Origin: Streptomyces sp. CB01881 | Lineage (GTDB): Bacteria; Actinomycetota; Actinomycetes; Streptomycetales; Streptomycetaceae | Direction: 5' to 3' | DNA length: 34,945 nucleotides | NCBI RefSeq assembly: GCF_002953255.1 | Contig: NZ_CP026498.1 | Coordinates: 10,641,259 to 10,676,203, forward strand | Part shown: positions 16,780 through 24,627 of the stretch, piece after piece | How the letters are laid out: each line of letters starts with the position of its first letter | Position numbering within the stretch: the stretch's first letter is position 1 | The notes under the pieces: generated by a model | Seen by the model: only the letters and a program-made list of their open reading frames with translations | What the model was told of the DNA's origin: nothing | Database searches by the model: none | Position numbers and translations under genes: made by a program

Positions 16780-18300
16780 ATGGCCGGATCGGCCGCCAGT
16801 TCGTGCACTTCGGGATCACCGCGTCCGTCCAGTACTTCGGGCCCGTCCCGTCCGTCGGACTTTTCCCGTCCGTCGGACTCCTCCCGCAGGCCGTCGGCGG
16901 GGGGCGGCCGCGAGCCGTTGCCACCCGGGCTGCTCGGGATGGGCGCCGTGCTCGCGCTGGGCCCGGTGCTGGCCCTGCTCGACACCACGATCGTCAACGT
17001 CGGGATCGACTCCGTCGCCCGCGATCTGCACAGTTCGATGGCGGCTGTGCAGTGGGTGTCCACCGGCTACCTGCTGGCCATATCGCTCACCATGCCGCTC
17101 TCCGGCTGGGCCGCGGGGCGGTTCGGCGCCCGCCGGACGTGGCTGGTCTCGGTCGCGCTCTTCGTCGCGGGCTCCGCCCTCTGCGGCCTGGCCTGGTCGA
17201 CGGGCAGCCTGATCGCCTTCCGGGTCCTGCAGGGGATCGGCGGAGGCCTGATCCAGCCGCTCGGGCAGACGATCATGGTTCAGGCGGCCGGCCCGTCCCG
17301 GATCGGCCGGGTGATGGGCACGCTGATGCTCCCGATAAGCCTGGCGCCGGTCCTCGGGCCGGTCCTCGGCGGCCTCGTCCTAGAGCACCTGGCCTGGCGG
17401 TGGATGTTCCTGCTGAACGTCCCGGTCGGTCTGGCCACCCTGCTGCTCGCCGCCCGCCTGGTCCCCTCCGACGGGCACCGCGCGGAGCCGCGCCCCCGGC
17501 TGGACGTCACCGGGCTCGCCCTGCTCTCACCGGGCCTGACAGCGCTGGTCTACGGGCTCGCCACGATCGGTGGCGCCGCGGGGGCGGGCAGCGGCGCGGC
17601 CGTGACGCTCGGCTGCGCGCTGCTGCTGGGGTACAGCGTGCACGCGCTGCGCACCCCGGTCGAGGGCCGCCCGCCGCTGATCGACCTTCGGCTGTTCGCC
17701 CGGCGCGGCTTCTCGGTGGCCACCGCCAATTCCTTCCTTCAGGGCGCCGCGCTCTACAGCTCGATGTTCCTGGTGCCGCTCTACTACCAACAGGTCGAGC
17801 AACGCGGAGCCGTCGAGGCCGGGTTGCTGCTGGCTCCCCAGGCGCTCGGTACGGCGGTGACCTCACTGCTGGCCGCCCGGATCGCCGACCGGATGGCCCC
17901 GCGCCCGCTGATCCTGATCGGCATCGCCTGCTCGCTGCTCAGCACGCTGGCCTTCACCCGGCTTGGCGCCGGAACCGGTCCCGCGGACGGGCTGCTGGCG
18001 GCTTCGCTGGCACTGCGCGGAGCCGGCATGGGCATCATCGTCATCCCCGGGATGGCGGCGGTGTACGGGAGCGTGGGGCGGGCGCAGGTCCCGGCGGCCG
18101 CCGGGGCGGTGAACGTGCTCAACCGGGTGGGCGGCGCGCTCGGTACCGCGGTCCTCACGCTGGTCCTCCAGCGTTCGCTGGCCGGTCACCCGGGGTACCC
18201 GGCCGCCGCCTTCGGATCCACCTTCTGGTGGGTGCTCGGCCTCTCCGCCCTCGCGATCGCGCCCGCCCTGCTCTACCCGGCCGGCCGCAAGCGCCCCTGA
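16780..18300 (+). CDS. DHA2-family (EmrB/QacA) MFS exporter
   Basis: 506 aa from ATG 16780, preceded by GGGGAGGGG. A Ser/Pro/Arg-rich cytoplasmic tail of about 45 residues contains an 18-bp repeat coding SRPSD twice. The membrane domain starts near residue 50 with LLDTTIVNVGIDSVARDL, the DHA2 motif. WAAGRFGARRTWL (motif A) and GPVLGGLVLEHLAWRWMFLL (motif C and the following loop) follow. About 14 helices fit the length. By family it exports hydrophobic or conjugated drugs using proton exchange. It is divergent from a TetR gene and followed on the same strand, after 123 bp, by mca; the two may form a transcription unit. The pairing suggests export of the mercapturates released by Mca. Confidence 0.92.
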   Translation: MAGSAASSCTSGSPRPSSTSGPSRPSDFSRPSDSSRRPSAGGGREPLPPGLLGMGAVLALGPVLALLDTTIVNVGIDSVARDLHSSMAAVQWVSTGYLLAISLTMPLSGWAAGRFGARRTWLVSVALFVAGSALCGLAWSTGSLIAFRVLQGIGGGLIQPLGQTIMVQAAGPSRIGRVMGTLMLPISLAPVLGPVLGGLVLEHLAWRWMFLLNVPVGLATLLLAARLVPSDGHRAEPRPRLDVTGLALLSPGLTALVYGLATIGGAAGAGSGAAVTLGCALLLGYSVHALRTPVEGRPPLIDLRLFARRGFSVATANSFLQGAALYSSMFLVPLYYQQVEQRGAVEAGLLLAPQALGTAVTSLLAARIADRMAPRPLILIGIACSLLSTLAFTRLGAGTGPADGLLAASLALRGAGMGIIVIPGMAAVYGSVGRAQVPAAAGAVNVLNRVGGALGTAVLTLVLQRSLAGHPGYPAAAFGSTFWWVLGLSALAIAPALLYPAGRKRP

Positions 18301-18423
18301 CCGACCTCCACCGGCGACCTCCGCCGCCGGCGTCCGCGACCGACCGGTAGCGACTGACACCGGTAGCCGACCCGAACCGGCCGCCGACACACCGACCGTC
18401 CACTTTCGAGAGAAGGACCATCC

Positions 18424-19305
18424 GTGTTCACCAAGCACCCCGGACTCCGCCTGCTCACCATCCACGCCCACCCCGACGACGAGTCCAGCAAGGGCGCGGC
18501 CACCCTCGCCCGGTACGCAGCCGAGGGCGTGGAGGTCATGGTTGCGACGTGTACCGGCGGCGAGCGCGGATCCGTCCTCAACCCGGCGCTCGACCGTCCC
18601 GAGGTCCGCGCCGATCTCGCCCGGGTCCGGCGTGAGGAGATGGCGGCCGCCCGCGGGATCCTCGGGGTCGACCAGCGGTTCCTGGGATTCGCGGATTCCG
18701 GCCTGCCCGGCCCGGGCGAGCCGCTGCCCGACGGCTGCTTCGCCCGCCAGCCGGTCGAGACCGCCGCGGCACCACTGGTTGCCCTGATCCGAGAGTTCCG
18801 CCCGCATGTCGTCATCACCTACGACGAGACCGGCGGCTACCCGCACCCCGACCATGTGATGACCCACCAGGTCACGGTCGAGGCCTTCGAGGCGGCCGGC
18901 GACGAGCACCGCTACCCGGAGGAGGGCAAGCCCTGGCGGCCGTCCAAGCTCTACTACCACCTGGCGCTCTCCAGGGCCTGGTTCCAGACCCTGCACGACG
19001 CGATGACGGCACACGGTGTCGACTCGGCCATGGGCGGGCTGCTCGCGGAGTGGCCGGACACCCCGCCCGCGCTCGCCACCACCACGCGGATCGAGTGCGC
19101 CGAGTGGTTCGCGGTCCGGGACGCCGCACTGCTGGCGCACGCCACCCAGGTCGAGCCGGGCACCGGGTTCATGGCGCACCCGCGCGACATCGAGCGTGAG
19201 GCCTGGTCGACCGAGGACTACCACCTCGCCCGGTGCCGGGTACGGACGGCGCTCCCCGAGGCCGACCTGTTCGCCGGCCTGCGCCCCGGGGAGTCGGGCG
19301 GATGA
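18424..19305 (+). CDS. mca: Mycothiol S-conjugate amidase
   Basis: 293 aa from GTG 18424, with GAAGGA upstream. PIG-L/LmbE fold zinc hydrolase: HAHPDDESSKGAATLARYAA supplies His16, Asp18 (base) and Asp19, and YPHPDHVMTH supplies His144 as the third zinc ligand. TCTGGERGSVLNP, FLGFADSGLPG and LLAHATQVEPGTG match Mca rather than the biosynthetic deacetylase MshB. Mca cleaves mycothiol S-conjugates to N-acetylcysteine conjugates (mercapturates) and GlcN-Ins, which is recycled. Streptomycetes also carry Mca-like paralogues in antibiotic clusters (LmbE type), so this could be a second, specialised copy. Its place after an exporter gene supports a detoxification role. It is the best taxonomic marker in the window. 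Confidence 0.92.
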   Translation: MFTKHPGLRLLTIHAHPDDESSKGAATLARYAAEGVEVMVATCTGGERGSVLNPALDRPEVRADLARVRREEMAAARGILGVDQRFLGFADSGLPGPGEPLPDGCFARQPVETAAAPLVALIREFRPHVVITYDETGGYPHPDHVMTHQVTVEAFEAAGDEHRYPEEGKPWRPSKLYYHLALSRAWFQTLHDAMTAHGVDSAMGGLLAEWPDTPPALATTTRIECAEWFAVRDAALLAHATQVEPGTGFMAHPRDIEREAWSTEDYHLARCRVRTALPEADLFAGLRPGESGG

Positions 19306-19334
19306 GGCGTCTCAGCGGGACGGTCCGTGGCGGT

Positions 19335-19411
19335 CACCCGAGCTGCCCGAGCCGCCCGAAACACCCGAGCTGCCCGAGCTGCCCGAAACACCCGAGCCGC
19401 CCGAGCCGCCT
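19335..19411. repeat. 27-bp tandem repeat (nested 9-bp) between convergent genes
   Basis: Units start at 19335, 19362 and 19389 with the pattern CACCCGAGCTGCCCGAGCYG then CCCGAAA; the third is shortened. Each is three 9-bp subunits. The array lies 30 bp past the mca stop and 71 bp past the esterase stop. Read on the minus strand in another frame from the esterase it would code a Gly/Ser linker. Confidence 0.9.
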
Positions 19412-19481
19412 GGCCCCGCCGGTCTCGCCGTCCCCGCCGGTCCGGTCCGGCCGAGCGGTCTCGACGGCTCCCGTCGCCGGG

Positions 19482-21011
19482 TCAGCACTGCCCGTCGGCG
19501 AGGACGAAGTAGCCGGGGCCGGTCTGCTTCAGGGTGTGGGTGGTGAAGGTGTTCCAGAGCCCCATGCCCTGGCCGGATCCGAGGGCGTAGGTGAGACCGC
19601 CGCTCTGCGTCGCGCGTCCCGCCTTCACCTGGTTGTAGTTGTTGTCCGTGAAGCACTGCGGTGCGCTGCCGCCGGTGCTCGCCGTCACCGCGACCGAGCG
19701 GGCGCCCTCGGTGCCCGCGGCGTCGACGGCGGCCACGGTGTAGGTGTACGTCGTCCCGGTGCTCAGCCCGGTGTCGGTGTACGAGGCCGTGCTCGGGCCC
19801 GCCACCCGGACGCCGTCCCGGTACACCGCGTACGAGGCGGCGCCGGTGACGGCCTGCCAGGTGAGCGCCACGGCGTCCGGGCCGGTGGCGGTCGCGTTGA
19901 GCCCGGTGGGCGCGGGCAGCGACGGCGTGGTGGAGCCGCCGCCGTCCAAGCCCCAGAACTGCGCGGTGTAGTAGCTGGAGCAGATCGTGTTGAGGAAGTA
20001 GCTGCCGGTGGCCCCGCACTGGTCGGCACCCGACCCCGGGCTGACCGCGAGACCGTGGCTCATCCCCGCGACCGAGTAGAGCGCCACGGCGGCCCGGCCG
20101 TTCGCGTCGTTGTAGACGGACTGGGTGGTGCTGCCGGGAAGGCTCCGGGTGGCGGACGCGTTCTGTCCGATCCCCCACACGTCCGTCCACTGGTCCCGCA
20201 GCTCGGTCGCGTTCACCGGCTTCACGGTCGTGTCGGCGCTGCCCTGCCAGATCGCGACACGCGGCCACGGCCCGGCGTAACCCGGGTACGCCCGGCGGAC
20301 TTTGTCACCCCACTGGGCCGGGGTGAGCCGCTGATCGGTGTTCTGGCAGCCGGACGCGGTGCTCTGGGTGGTGGCGCAGTGGGCGGGCAGACCGGAGTCG
20401 ATGGCGCCGCCGGCGAACACGTCCGGGTAGTCGGCCAGGAGGTCGGCCGCCATGCCGCCGCCCGCCGAGAGACCGGTGACGAACACCCGGTGGCTGTCCG
20501 AGCCGTACAGCGACCGGGCCTTGGTGACCATCTCGACCACCGACTCGGCCTCGCCCGAGCCCCGGCCGTCCTTGCTCGCGTCGAACCAACTGAAGCAGGA
20601 GAGGCTGTTGTTGGCGGAGCCGGTCTGCGGGAACACCACGGCAAAGCCGTAGAGGTCGGCGAACTTCGTCCAACCGGAGTTCCGGTAGTAGTCGTTGGCC
20701 GTCTGCACACAGCCGTGCAGCGCGACCACCAGCGGTGCCCCGGCCGGCAGACCGGCGGGAGTGTACGCGTACATCGCCAGGTTGCCCGGGTTGGCGCCGA
20801 AGCCGGTGACCTGCTGGTACGTTCCGCCCGGGGCGGCGTCGGCCGCGGTCGCGGCAGGGCCTGCAGTGGCGGGCGAGGCAGTGGCCGCGAGCGCGCCCGC
20901 CGCCAGCACCGCGGCGGCCGCGCAGCGCGCGAGCCGCCCGCCGCGCCGGGGTGGTACGGCGCTGGAAGCCGAGGGAGGGGTGGACGCACCGGTGGTCGGC
21001 AGCACAGTCAC
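19482..21011 (-). CDS. Secreted PHB-depolymerase-family esterase with fibronectin III domain
   Basis: 509 aa from GTG 21011, with TGGAG 7 nt upstream. Signal peptide: Arg-rich n-region PPRRGGRLAR, hydrophobic core at about 30-45, cleavage likely after ATASPATA (50). Catalytic domain about 60-345: oxyanion region VVALHGCVQTANDYY, nucleophile Ser182 in GLSAGGG, Asp259 in GSADTTVKP, His318 in GMSHGLAV. Several Cys suggest disulfides. A fibronectin type III domain follows (about 365-450: PAPTGLNATATGPDAVALTW), then a short Cys-bounded C-terminal module ending LADGQC. The family contains PHB depolymerases, acetylxylan and feruloyl esterases; the substrate is not decided by the motifs. It is outside the cell by signal peptide. 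Upstream in-frame codons lie in the repeat-rich spacer and are rejected. Confidence 0.9.
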   Translation of the reverse strand: MTVLPTTGASTPPSASSAVPPRRGGRLARCAAAAVLAAGALAATASPATAGPAATAADAAPGGTYQQVTGFGANPGNLAMYAYTPAGLPAGAPLVVALHGCVQTANDYYRNSGWTKFADLYGFAVVFPQTGSANNSLSCFSWFDASKDGRGSGEAESVVEMVTKARSLYGSDSHRVFVTGLSAGGGMAADLLADYPDVFAGGAIDSGLPAHCATTQSTASGCQNTDQRLTPAQWGDKVRRAYPGYAGPWPRVAIWQGSADTTVKPVNATELRDQWTDVWGIGQNASATRSLPGSTTQSVYNDANGRAAVALYSVAGMSHGLAVSPGSGADQCGATGSYFLNTICSSYYTAQFWGLDGGGSTTPSLPAPTGLNATATGPDAVALTWQAVTGAASYAVYRDGVRVAGPSTASYTDTGLSTGTTYTYTVAAVDAAGTEGARSVAVTASTGGSAPQCFTDNNYNQVKAGRATQSGGLTYALGSGQGMGLWNTFTTHTLKQTGPGYFVLADGQC

Positions 21012-21274
21012 GGGGGACTCCAGGGTGGGGGAGGAGTTCGGGTGGGACGTCGTGCAGCGTGGCGCGTCCGTCGGCGGGGCGGAATGTAACGGGCCTCCGA
21101 CCTCGGGCGGCCCGTCATGGCCGGGGCCGCCATGGCGCGGTCGTGGCCTTCGAGCCTGGCGCCTTGTCGCATCGCATCGGGACCCGGCTACTGAGCCCCC
21201 GACCTGCTGAGGCGTCACACCCCGCCTGCAGAGCCACTCGGCCCCGGCCCCGGCCACGTGACGGGCCGAGAGCC

Positions 21275-21292
21275 GCCGGGCCCGGGCCCGGC
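21275..21292. promoter_or_regulatory. 18-bp perfect GC palindrome
   Basis: GCCGGGCCCGGGCCCGGC is self-complementary over 18 bp. It lies in the 391-bp gap 21012-21402 between the esterase start and the YdcF stop. The gap also holds the 17-bp hairpin at 21329-21366 and three GTGACG-started segments (21258, 21301, 21323). I see no gene there. Whether this palindrome is a regulatory site is unknown. Confidence 0.3.
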
Positions 21293-21328
21293 CCCGCTAT
21301 GTGACGGACAGGGCCCGGTCAGGTGACG

Positions 21329-21366
21329 CTCCGGGCCCCGGCCGCCGAAGCGGCCGGGGCCCGGAG
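21329..21366 (-). terminator. Perfect 17-bp hairpin with CGAA tetraloop
   Basis: The left arm 21329-21345 (CTCCGGGCCCCGGCCGC) and right arm 21350-21366 pair without a mismatch around CGAA. It lies 37 nt past the stop of the minus-strand YdcF frame. There is no T tract, as is common for streptomycete terminators. Confidence 0.75.
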
Positions 21367-21402
21367 GGAACGAAGGGAGGTGGGAGGCCGGGGCGGCCGG
21401 TG

Positions 21403-22396
21403 TCAGAGCGCGGCCAGCAGTCCGCAGAGCGCGAGAAGCCCGCAGATGCCAAAGTTGATCAGCTTGTGCGAGAGGAAGACCGCGGCGAACTCGCGGATGG
21501 TCGCGCTCGGCCAGTAGTACGCGGCCGTCGGCGAGCCGAACACCTGCCCGTTGACGCCCGTCTTGCGGGCGGTCAGCGCGGCCCGGAAAGCGTGGAAGTT
21601 GTTGGTGACGATCACACAGCGGTAGTCGGGCTTGGCCTGTTCCATGATCACCTTGCTGAACAGCAGGTTCTCCTCCGTGGTGCGGGAGCGGTCCTCGCGC
21701 TCGATCCGCTCCGCCGGGAACCCGCGCTCGACGAGGTAGTCGGCCATCGCGTGGGCCTCCGGCAGCTTCTCGTCCGGCCCCTGACCGCCCGAGGTGATCA
21801 GCACCGGCGGGTTGCCGCGTGCGGCCTGGCTCTCGAAGACCTCGCGGCCGCGGTTGAGCCGGCTTGCCAGCAGCGGTGGCACGCGGTCGCCGCCGATCAG
21901 GCCGGAGCCGAGCACCACGACGAAGTCCACGTCCCGGCGGGGGCGGTGACGGCCGTACAGGAAGGCGTAGCCCACGAAGCAGACGAACAGGAAGGAGATG
22001 TACCCGACCACCAGCGCGGTGGTGCCCGCGAGGATGCCCAGCCGGTAGGAATGGGTGAACAGCGCTGCGACGAGCAGGATGATCACCGCGAGGATGCCGA
22101 GACCCGCAAGCAGGGAGAGCAGGTTGGCGGGCCGCCAACCCTCCTTGCGGATCATCGTCAGGCCGTTGGAGATCAGAAACCAGATCAGTGCGAGCGTGCC
22201 GATCGCCGGGGATGATGGCGACCGCCGCCAGTTCGGCCACCAGCGTGGGCGCCTTGCGCACTTCGGCCAGCAGCGCCAGGGCGAGGAAGGAGACGGCAAT
22301 ACCGAGCAGGACGGCGTTGCTGAACTGGCGTCGGTCGCGTAGGACCCCGATCCCGCACAGGACGAAGAAGAAGGCTGCTGGGGCGAAGGCGATCAT
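21403..22396 (-). pseudogene. YdcF/DUF218-family membrane protein, frameshifted near 22208
   Basis: Two overlapping frames together make one protein. From ATG 22396 the first frame gives a hydrophobic start (MIAFAPAAFFFVLCGIGVL) and helices up to about VAELAAVAIIP. The second frame continues with IGTLALIWFLISNGLTMIRK, further helices, and a complete DUF218 domain: DFVVVLGSGLIGGDRVPPLL, LITSGGQGPDEKLPEAHAMA, EDRSRTTEENLLFSKVI, VIVTNNFHAFRAALTARKTG. One extra base in the GGGG run at 22208-22211 (CCCC on the coding strand) explains the shift; removing one base restores 330 residues. Family members are inner-membrane proteins with an extracytoplasmic-like DUF218 fold of uncertain role in envelope metabolism. 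Either the gene is broken or the run is miscalled. It follows the MFS gene by 29 bp but has its own -10 box. Confidence 0.8.
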
Positions 22397-22402
22397 ATTT
22401 GT

Positions 22403-22408
22403 ATCGTA
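22403..22408 (-). promoter_or_regulatory. -10 box of the YdcF gene, leaderless
   Basis: TACGAT on the minus strand ends 6 nt before the ATG at 22396, inside the short gap after the MFS gene. Confidence 0.4.
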
Positions 22409-22425
22409 GGGGCCGGAAGGAGTGG

Positions 22426-23847
22426 TCAGGTGCCGGTCCGGTCGGCCTTGGCGAGGACCTCGGAGGCCTTGGCGCGTTGGCCCGTCGGGTCCGAACCGTC
22501 CTGCTGGTGCGTCGCGGTGGGCGCCTGCACCCCGTCAGCCGAGTCGGCCCCGTCGGCCGCGGCGGCCCGGTCAGTCCTGTCGGTCCTGTCGGTCCCGGCG
22601 GCTCCGTCCGGCCCGCCGGCCCCGGCCGGCGCCGTCTGCTGCACTCCCTGTACTCCCCGCACTCCCTGTACTCCCCGCACGCCCGGTACCGCCGCCGCGC
22701 CCGCGCAGGCGAGCGCGACCAGGGCGGCCGTGACCAGCAGCGGCCCGGTGCTGCCCCAGGCGTCGGCGGCCAGCGGTGCCAGCGTGTAGCCGAGCGGCGC
22801 GGCCGCCAGTGAGAGCAGCCAGTCGTAGGAGGTGACCCGGGCCAGGACCTGGGCGGGGAACTCCTGCTGCACGACCGTCTGCCAGACCGGGTTGAGGAAG
22901 CCGAGCCCGGCCATCGCGATCGCGTACGCGGCGACGGTGAGCGGAGCCGGGGCGGTGGTGGCGAGGGCGAGCAACGGCAGTGCGTAGAGGGCGAGGCCGA
23001 GGTTGGCGACCATCACCGGGCGGCCCGGGCGGACCCGGCCGGCGAGCAGCGATCCGGCGAGCACTCCGAACGCCCCGGCCTGGGTCATCGCGATCCAGAT
23101 GCCGTCCCCGCCCAGTTCGCGGGCGGCCACCAGCGGGCCGAGGGTGAGCAGCACCGTGCTGGCGCCGTTCCATGCACCGTGGGCGATCAGGCTGGTCCAG
23201 TACCAGTCCCGGGAACGGAGTTCGGTCCAGCCCTCGGCCAGGTCGGCGAAGAACGGGCGGCGCTCGGCGGGGGTGTGCCGGACGGTGATGCGCGTCAGCA
23301 GGGCGGCGCTGACCGCGAAGGAGGCGGCGTCCAGGACGAAGGCCCAGCCCGCGCCCGCCGTGTACACCAGCACGCCGGCCAGCGCGGGGCCGCCGAGGCG
23401 GGCCGCGTTGCCGGTGGACGCGAGCAGGGCGTTGGCCCGCATCCGGAGCGGTCCCTTGACGGTGGCCGCGACGAGAGGGGAGGCCGTCGGCATGGCGAAG
23501 GCGGAGGCGGTGCCGCCGATCGCCTCGGCCACGGCGATGTGCAGCAGCCGCGGTTCGGCGCCGATCAGTTCGACGCCGACGGACAGTTGCGCGGCGGCCC
23601 GGACCAGGTCGGTCACCAGCGCGACCACCCGGGGGTTGAAGCGGTCGCCGACCACCCCGCCCAGCGGGAGCAGGAGCAGCCGGGGCACCATCGCGCAGCC
23701 GAGCACGAGGGCCAGTGCGCCGGAGGAGCCGGTGGCTCGGGTGATCGCGATGGCCAGGGCGGCGGGGACGACGGCGTCGCCGAGGGTGGAGATGGTCCGG
23801 CCGGCGTAGAGCAACCGGAAGTCGTGGAGTCCCAGTGGATGAGTCAC
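22426..23847 (-). CDS. MFS exporter, DHA3-like, controlled by divergent MarR
   Basis: 473 aa from GTG 23847. A longer frame starts at ATG 23883, but its first 12 codons would be made by the operator palindromes and the -10 box, so I choose the GTG, which lies 7 nt after TATAGT and is probably leaderless. Helices and motifs fit a 12-helix DHA3 exporter: DFRLLYAGRTISTLGDAVVP, LLLLPLGGVVGDRFNPR (motif A-like), TASAFAMPTASPLVAATVKG. After the last helix comes a 75-residue Gly/Asp/Thr-rich tail, partly coded by an 18-bp direct repeat (22642-22677, GVQGVRGVQ). Substrate unknown; regulation by the MarR protein is inferred from shared operators. Confidence 0.88.
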   Translation of the reverse strand: MTHPLGLHDFRLLYAGRTISTLGDAVVPAALAIAITRATGSSGALALVLGCAMVPRLLLLPLGGVVGDRFNPRVVALVTDLVRAAAQLSVGVELIGAEPRLLHIAVAEAIGGTASAFAMPTASPLVAATVKGPLRMRANALLASTGNAARLGGPALAGVLVYTAGAGWAFVLDAASFAVSAALLTRITVRHTPAERRPFFADLAEGWTELRSRDWYWTSLIAHGAWNGASTVLLTLGPLVAARELGGDGIWIAMTQAGAFGVLAGSLLAGRVRPGRPVMVANLGLALYALPLLALATTAPAPLTVAAYAIAMAGLGFLNPVWQTVVQQEFPAQVLARVTSYDWLLSLAAAPLGYTLAPLAADAWGSTGPLLVTAALVALACAGAAAVPGVRGVQGVRGVQGVQQTAPAGAGGPDGAAGTDRTDRTDRAAAADGADSADGVQAPTATHQQDGSDPTGQRAKASEVLAKADRTGT

Positions 23848-23854
23848 GGCGTGG

Positions 23855-23883
23855 ACTATATTTCGGTACCGAAATTTCGGCAA
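23855..23883 (-). promoter_or_regulatory. Promoter of the MarR-linked MFS gene
   Basis: On the minus strand TTGCCG (23883-23878), 17 nt, TATAGT (23860-23855), then 7 nt to GTG 23847. Both operator palindromes overlie this promoter. Confidence 0.65.
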
Positions 23884-23889
23884 CGAAAT
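23860..23889. promoter_or_regulatory. Two overlapping MarR-type operators
   Basis: ATTTCGGTACCGAAAT (23860-23875) is a perfect 16-bp palindrome. ATTTCGGCAACGAAAT (23874-23889) is a second with an imperfect centre, shifted by 14 bp. The outer arms CTATATTTCG (23856-23865) and CGAAATATAG (23884-23893) make one 38-bp super-palindrome. Confidence 0.75.
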
Positions 23890-23912
23890 ATAGGTTGACG
23901 ATCAAGGGCGCC

Positions 23913-23918
23913 TAGACT
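23913..23918 (+). promoter_or_regulatory. -10 box of the marR-type gene, leaderless
   Basis: TAGACT ends 6 nt before ATG 23925; no ribosome binding site lies between. TTGACG at 23894-23899 is only 13 nt upstream, too close for a standard -35. Confidence 0.4.
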
Positions 23919-23924
23919 CGACCC

Positions 23925-24488
23925 ATGGAGCACCCCGAACAACGGTCCGACGAGCCCAGGGACTGGACCGACGGACATGTCGAGCGCTGGCGGCCGGTCC
24001 TGCCACACCTCGACCCGGACATCGAGGGCGCCGTCACCCGGATGAACAAGCTCACCCGCCACCTGCGGCGGGTGCGCGAACAGGGCGTTGCCGACTACGG
24101 CCTGCAGAAGCACGAGTTCGACACGCTCCACGAGCTGGCCGGGCGTGGCGGCCACGCCCTCCCGTCCGAGCTGCGGGCGGACCTCAACCTGGCGCCGGCC
24201 TCCGTGACCGGGCGTCTCGAAGCCCTGGAGCGCCGGGGGTTCGTCGTCCGCACGCCCTCCACCGAGGACCGCCGCCGCGTCGACGTCGAACTGACCGAGG
24301 CCGGCCTGGAGGCCTGGCGGGAGGCGCTGGATGTGGTCGGCCGCGAGGAGCATCGCCTGCTCGGCGTCCTCGCGCCCGAGGAGCGCCGACTCCTCTCCGA
24401 CCTGCTGCGCCGGGTCCTGCTGGCGGCGGAGGCCCCGGATTCGGCCGACACACCCGGCCCGGGCGGGCAGCCCAAACCGCGCCCCTGA
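23925..24488 (+). CDS. MarR-family transcriptional regulator
   Basis: 187 aa. MarR layout: N-terminal helix VTRMNKLTRHLRRVREQGVA, then the winged helix-turn-helix with LPSELRADLNLAPASVTGRL, EALERRGFVVRTPSTEDRRR (wing with conserved DRR) and VDVELTEAGL. The C-terminal helices supply the dimer interface. It is divergent from the MFS exporter, with two nested palindromes across the exporter promoter, so it is very likely the exporter's repressor. MarR proteins release DNA on binding phenolic or other small ligands or on oxidation; no Cys is present here, so a redox switch is unlikely. Confidence 0.92.
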   Translation: MEHPEQRSDEPRDWTDGHVERWRPVLPHLDPDIEGAVTRMNKLTRHLRRVREQGVADYGLQKHEFDTLHELAGRGGHALPSELRADLNLAPASVTGRLEALERRGFVVRTPSTEDRRRVDVELTEAGLEAWREALDVVGREEHRLLGVLAPEERRLLSDLLRRVLLAAEAPDSADTPGPGGQPKPRP

Positions 24489-24512
24489 CTGCCATGGCCC
24501 GGCCGCCTTCAG

Positions 24513-24539
24513 GGCCCGGACGCCGAAGGCCGTCGGGCC
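24513..24539. terminator. Hairpin between convergent marR-type and lipase genes
   Basis: GGCCCGGACG and CGTCGGGCC pair with a one-base bulge around an 8-nt loop. It lies 25 bp after the MarR stop and 89 bp after the lipase stop. Nearby, CACCGTCGCCCGGGCAGG (24539-24556) and CACCGTCGCCCCGGCAGG (24587-24604) form a direct repeat. Confidence 0.45.
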
Positions 24540-24627
24540 ACCGTCGCCCGGGCAGGCCCGGTCCCGCCGCCCATGGCCTCCCGATCACCGTCGCCCCGGC
24601 AGGCCCCGGACCGTCACGCGGTTCCGG

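Noticed and set aside
23848..23883. MFS start at ATG 23883
   Set aside because: The extra 12 codons would consist of the operator palindromes and the -10 box. The GTG at 23847 fits a leaderless transcript.
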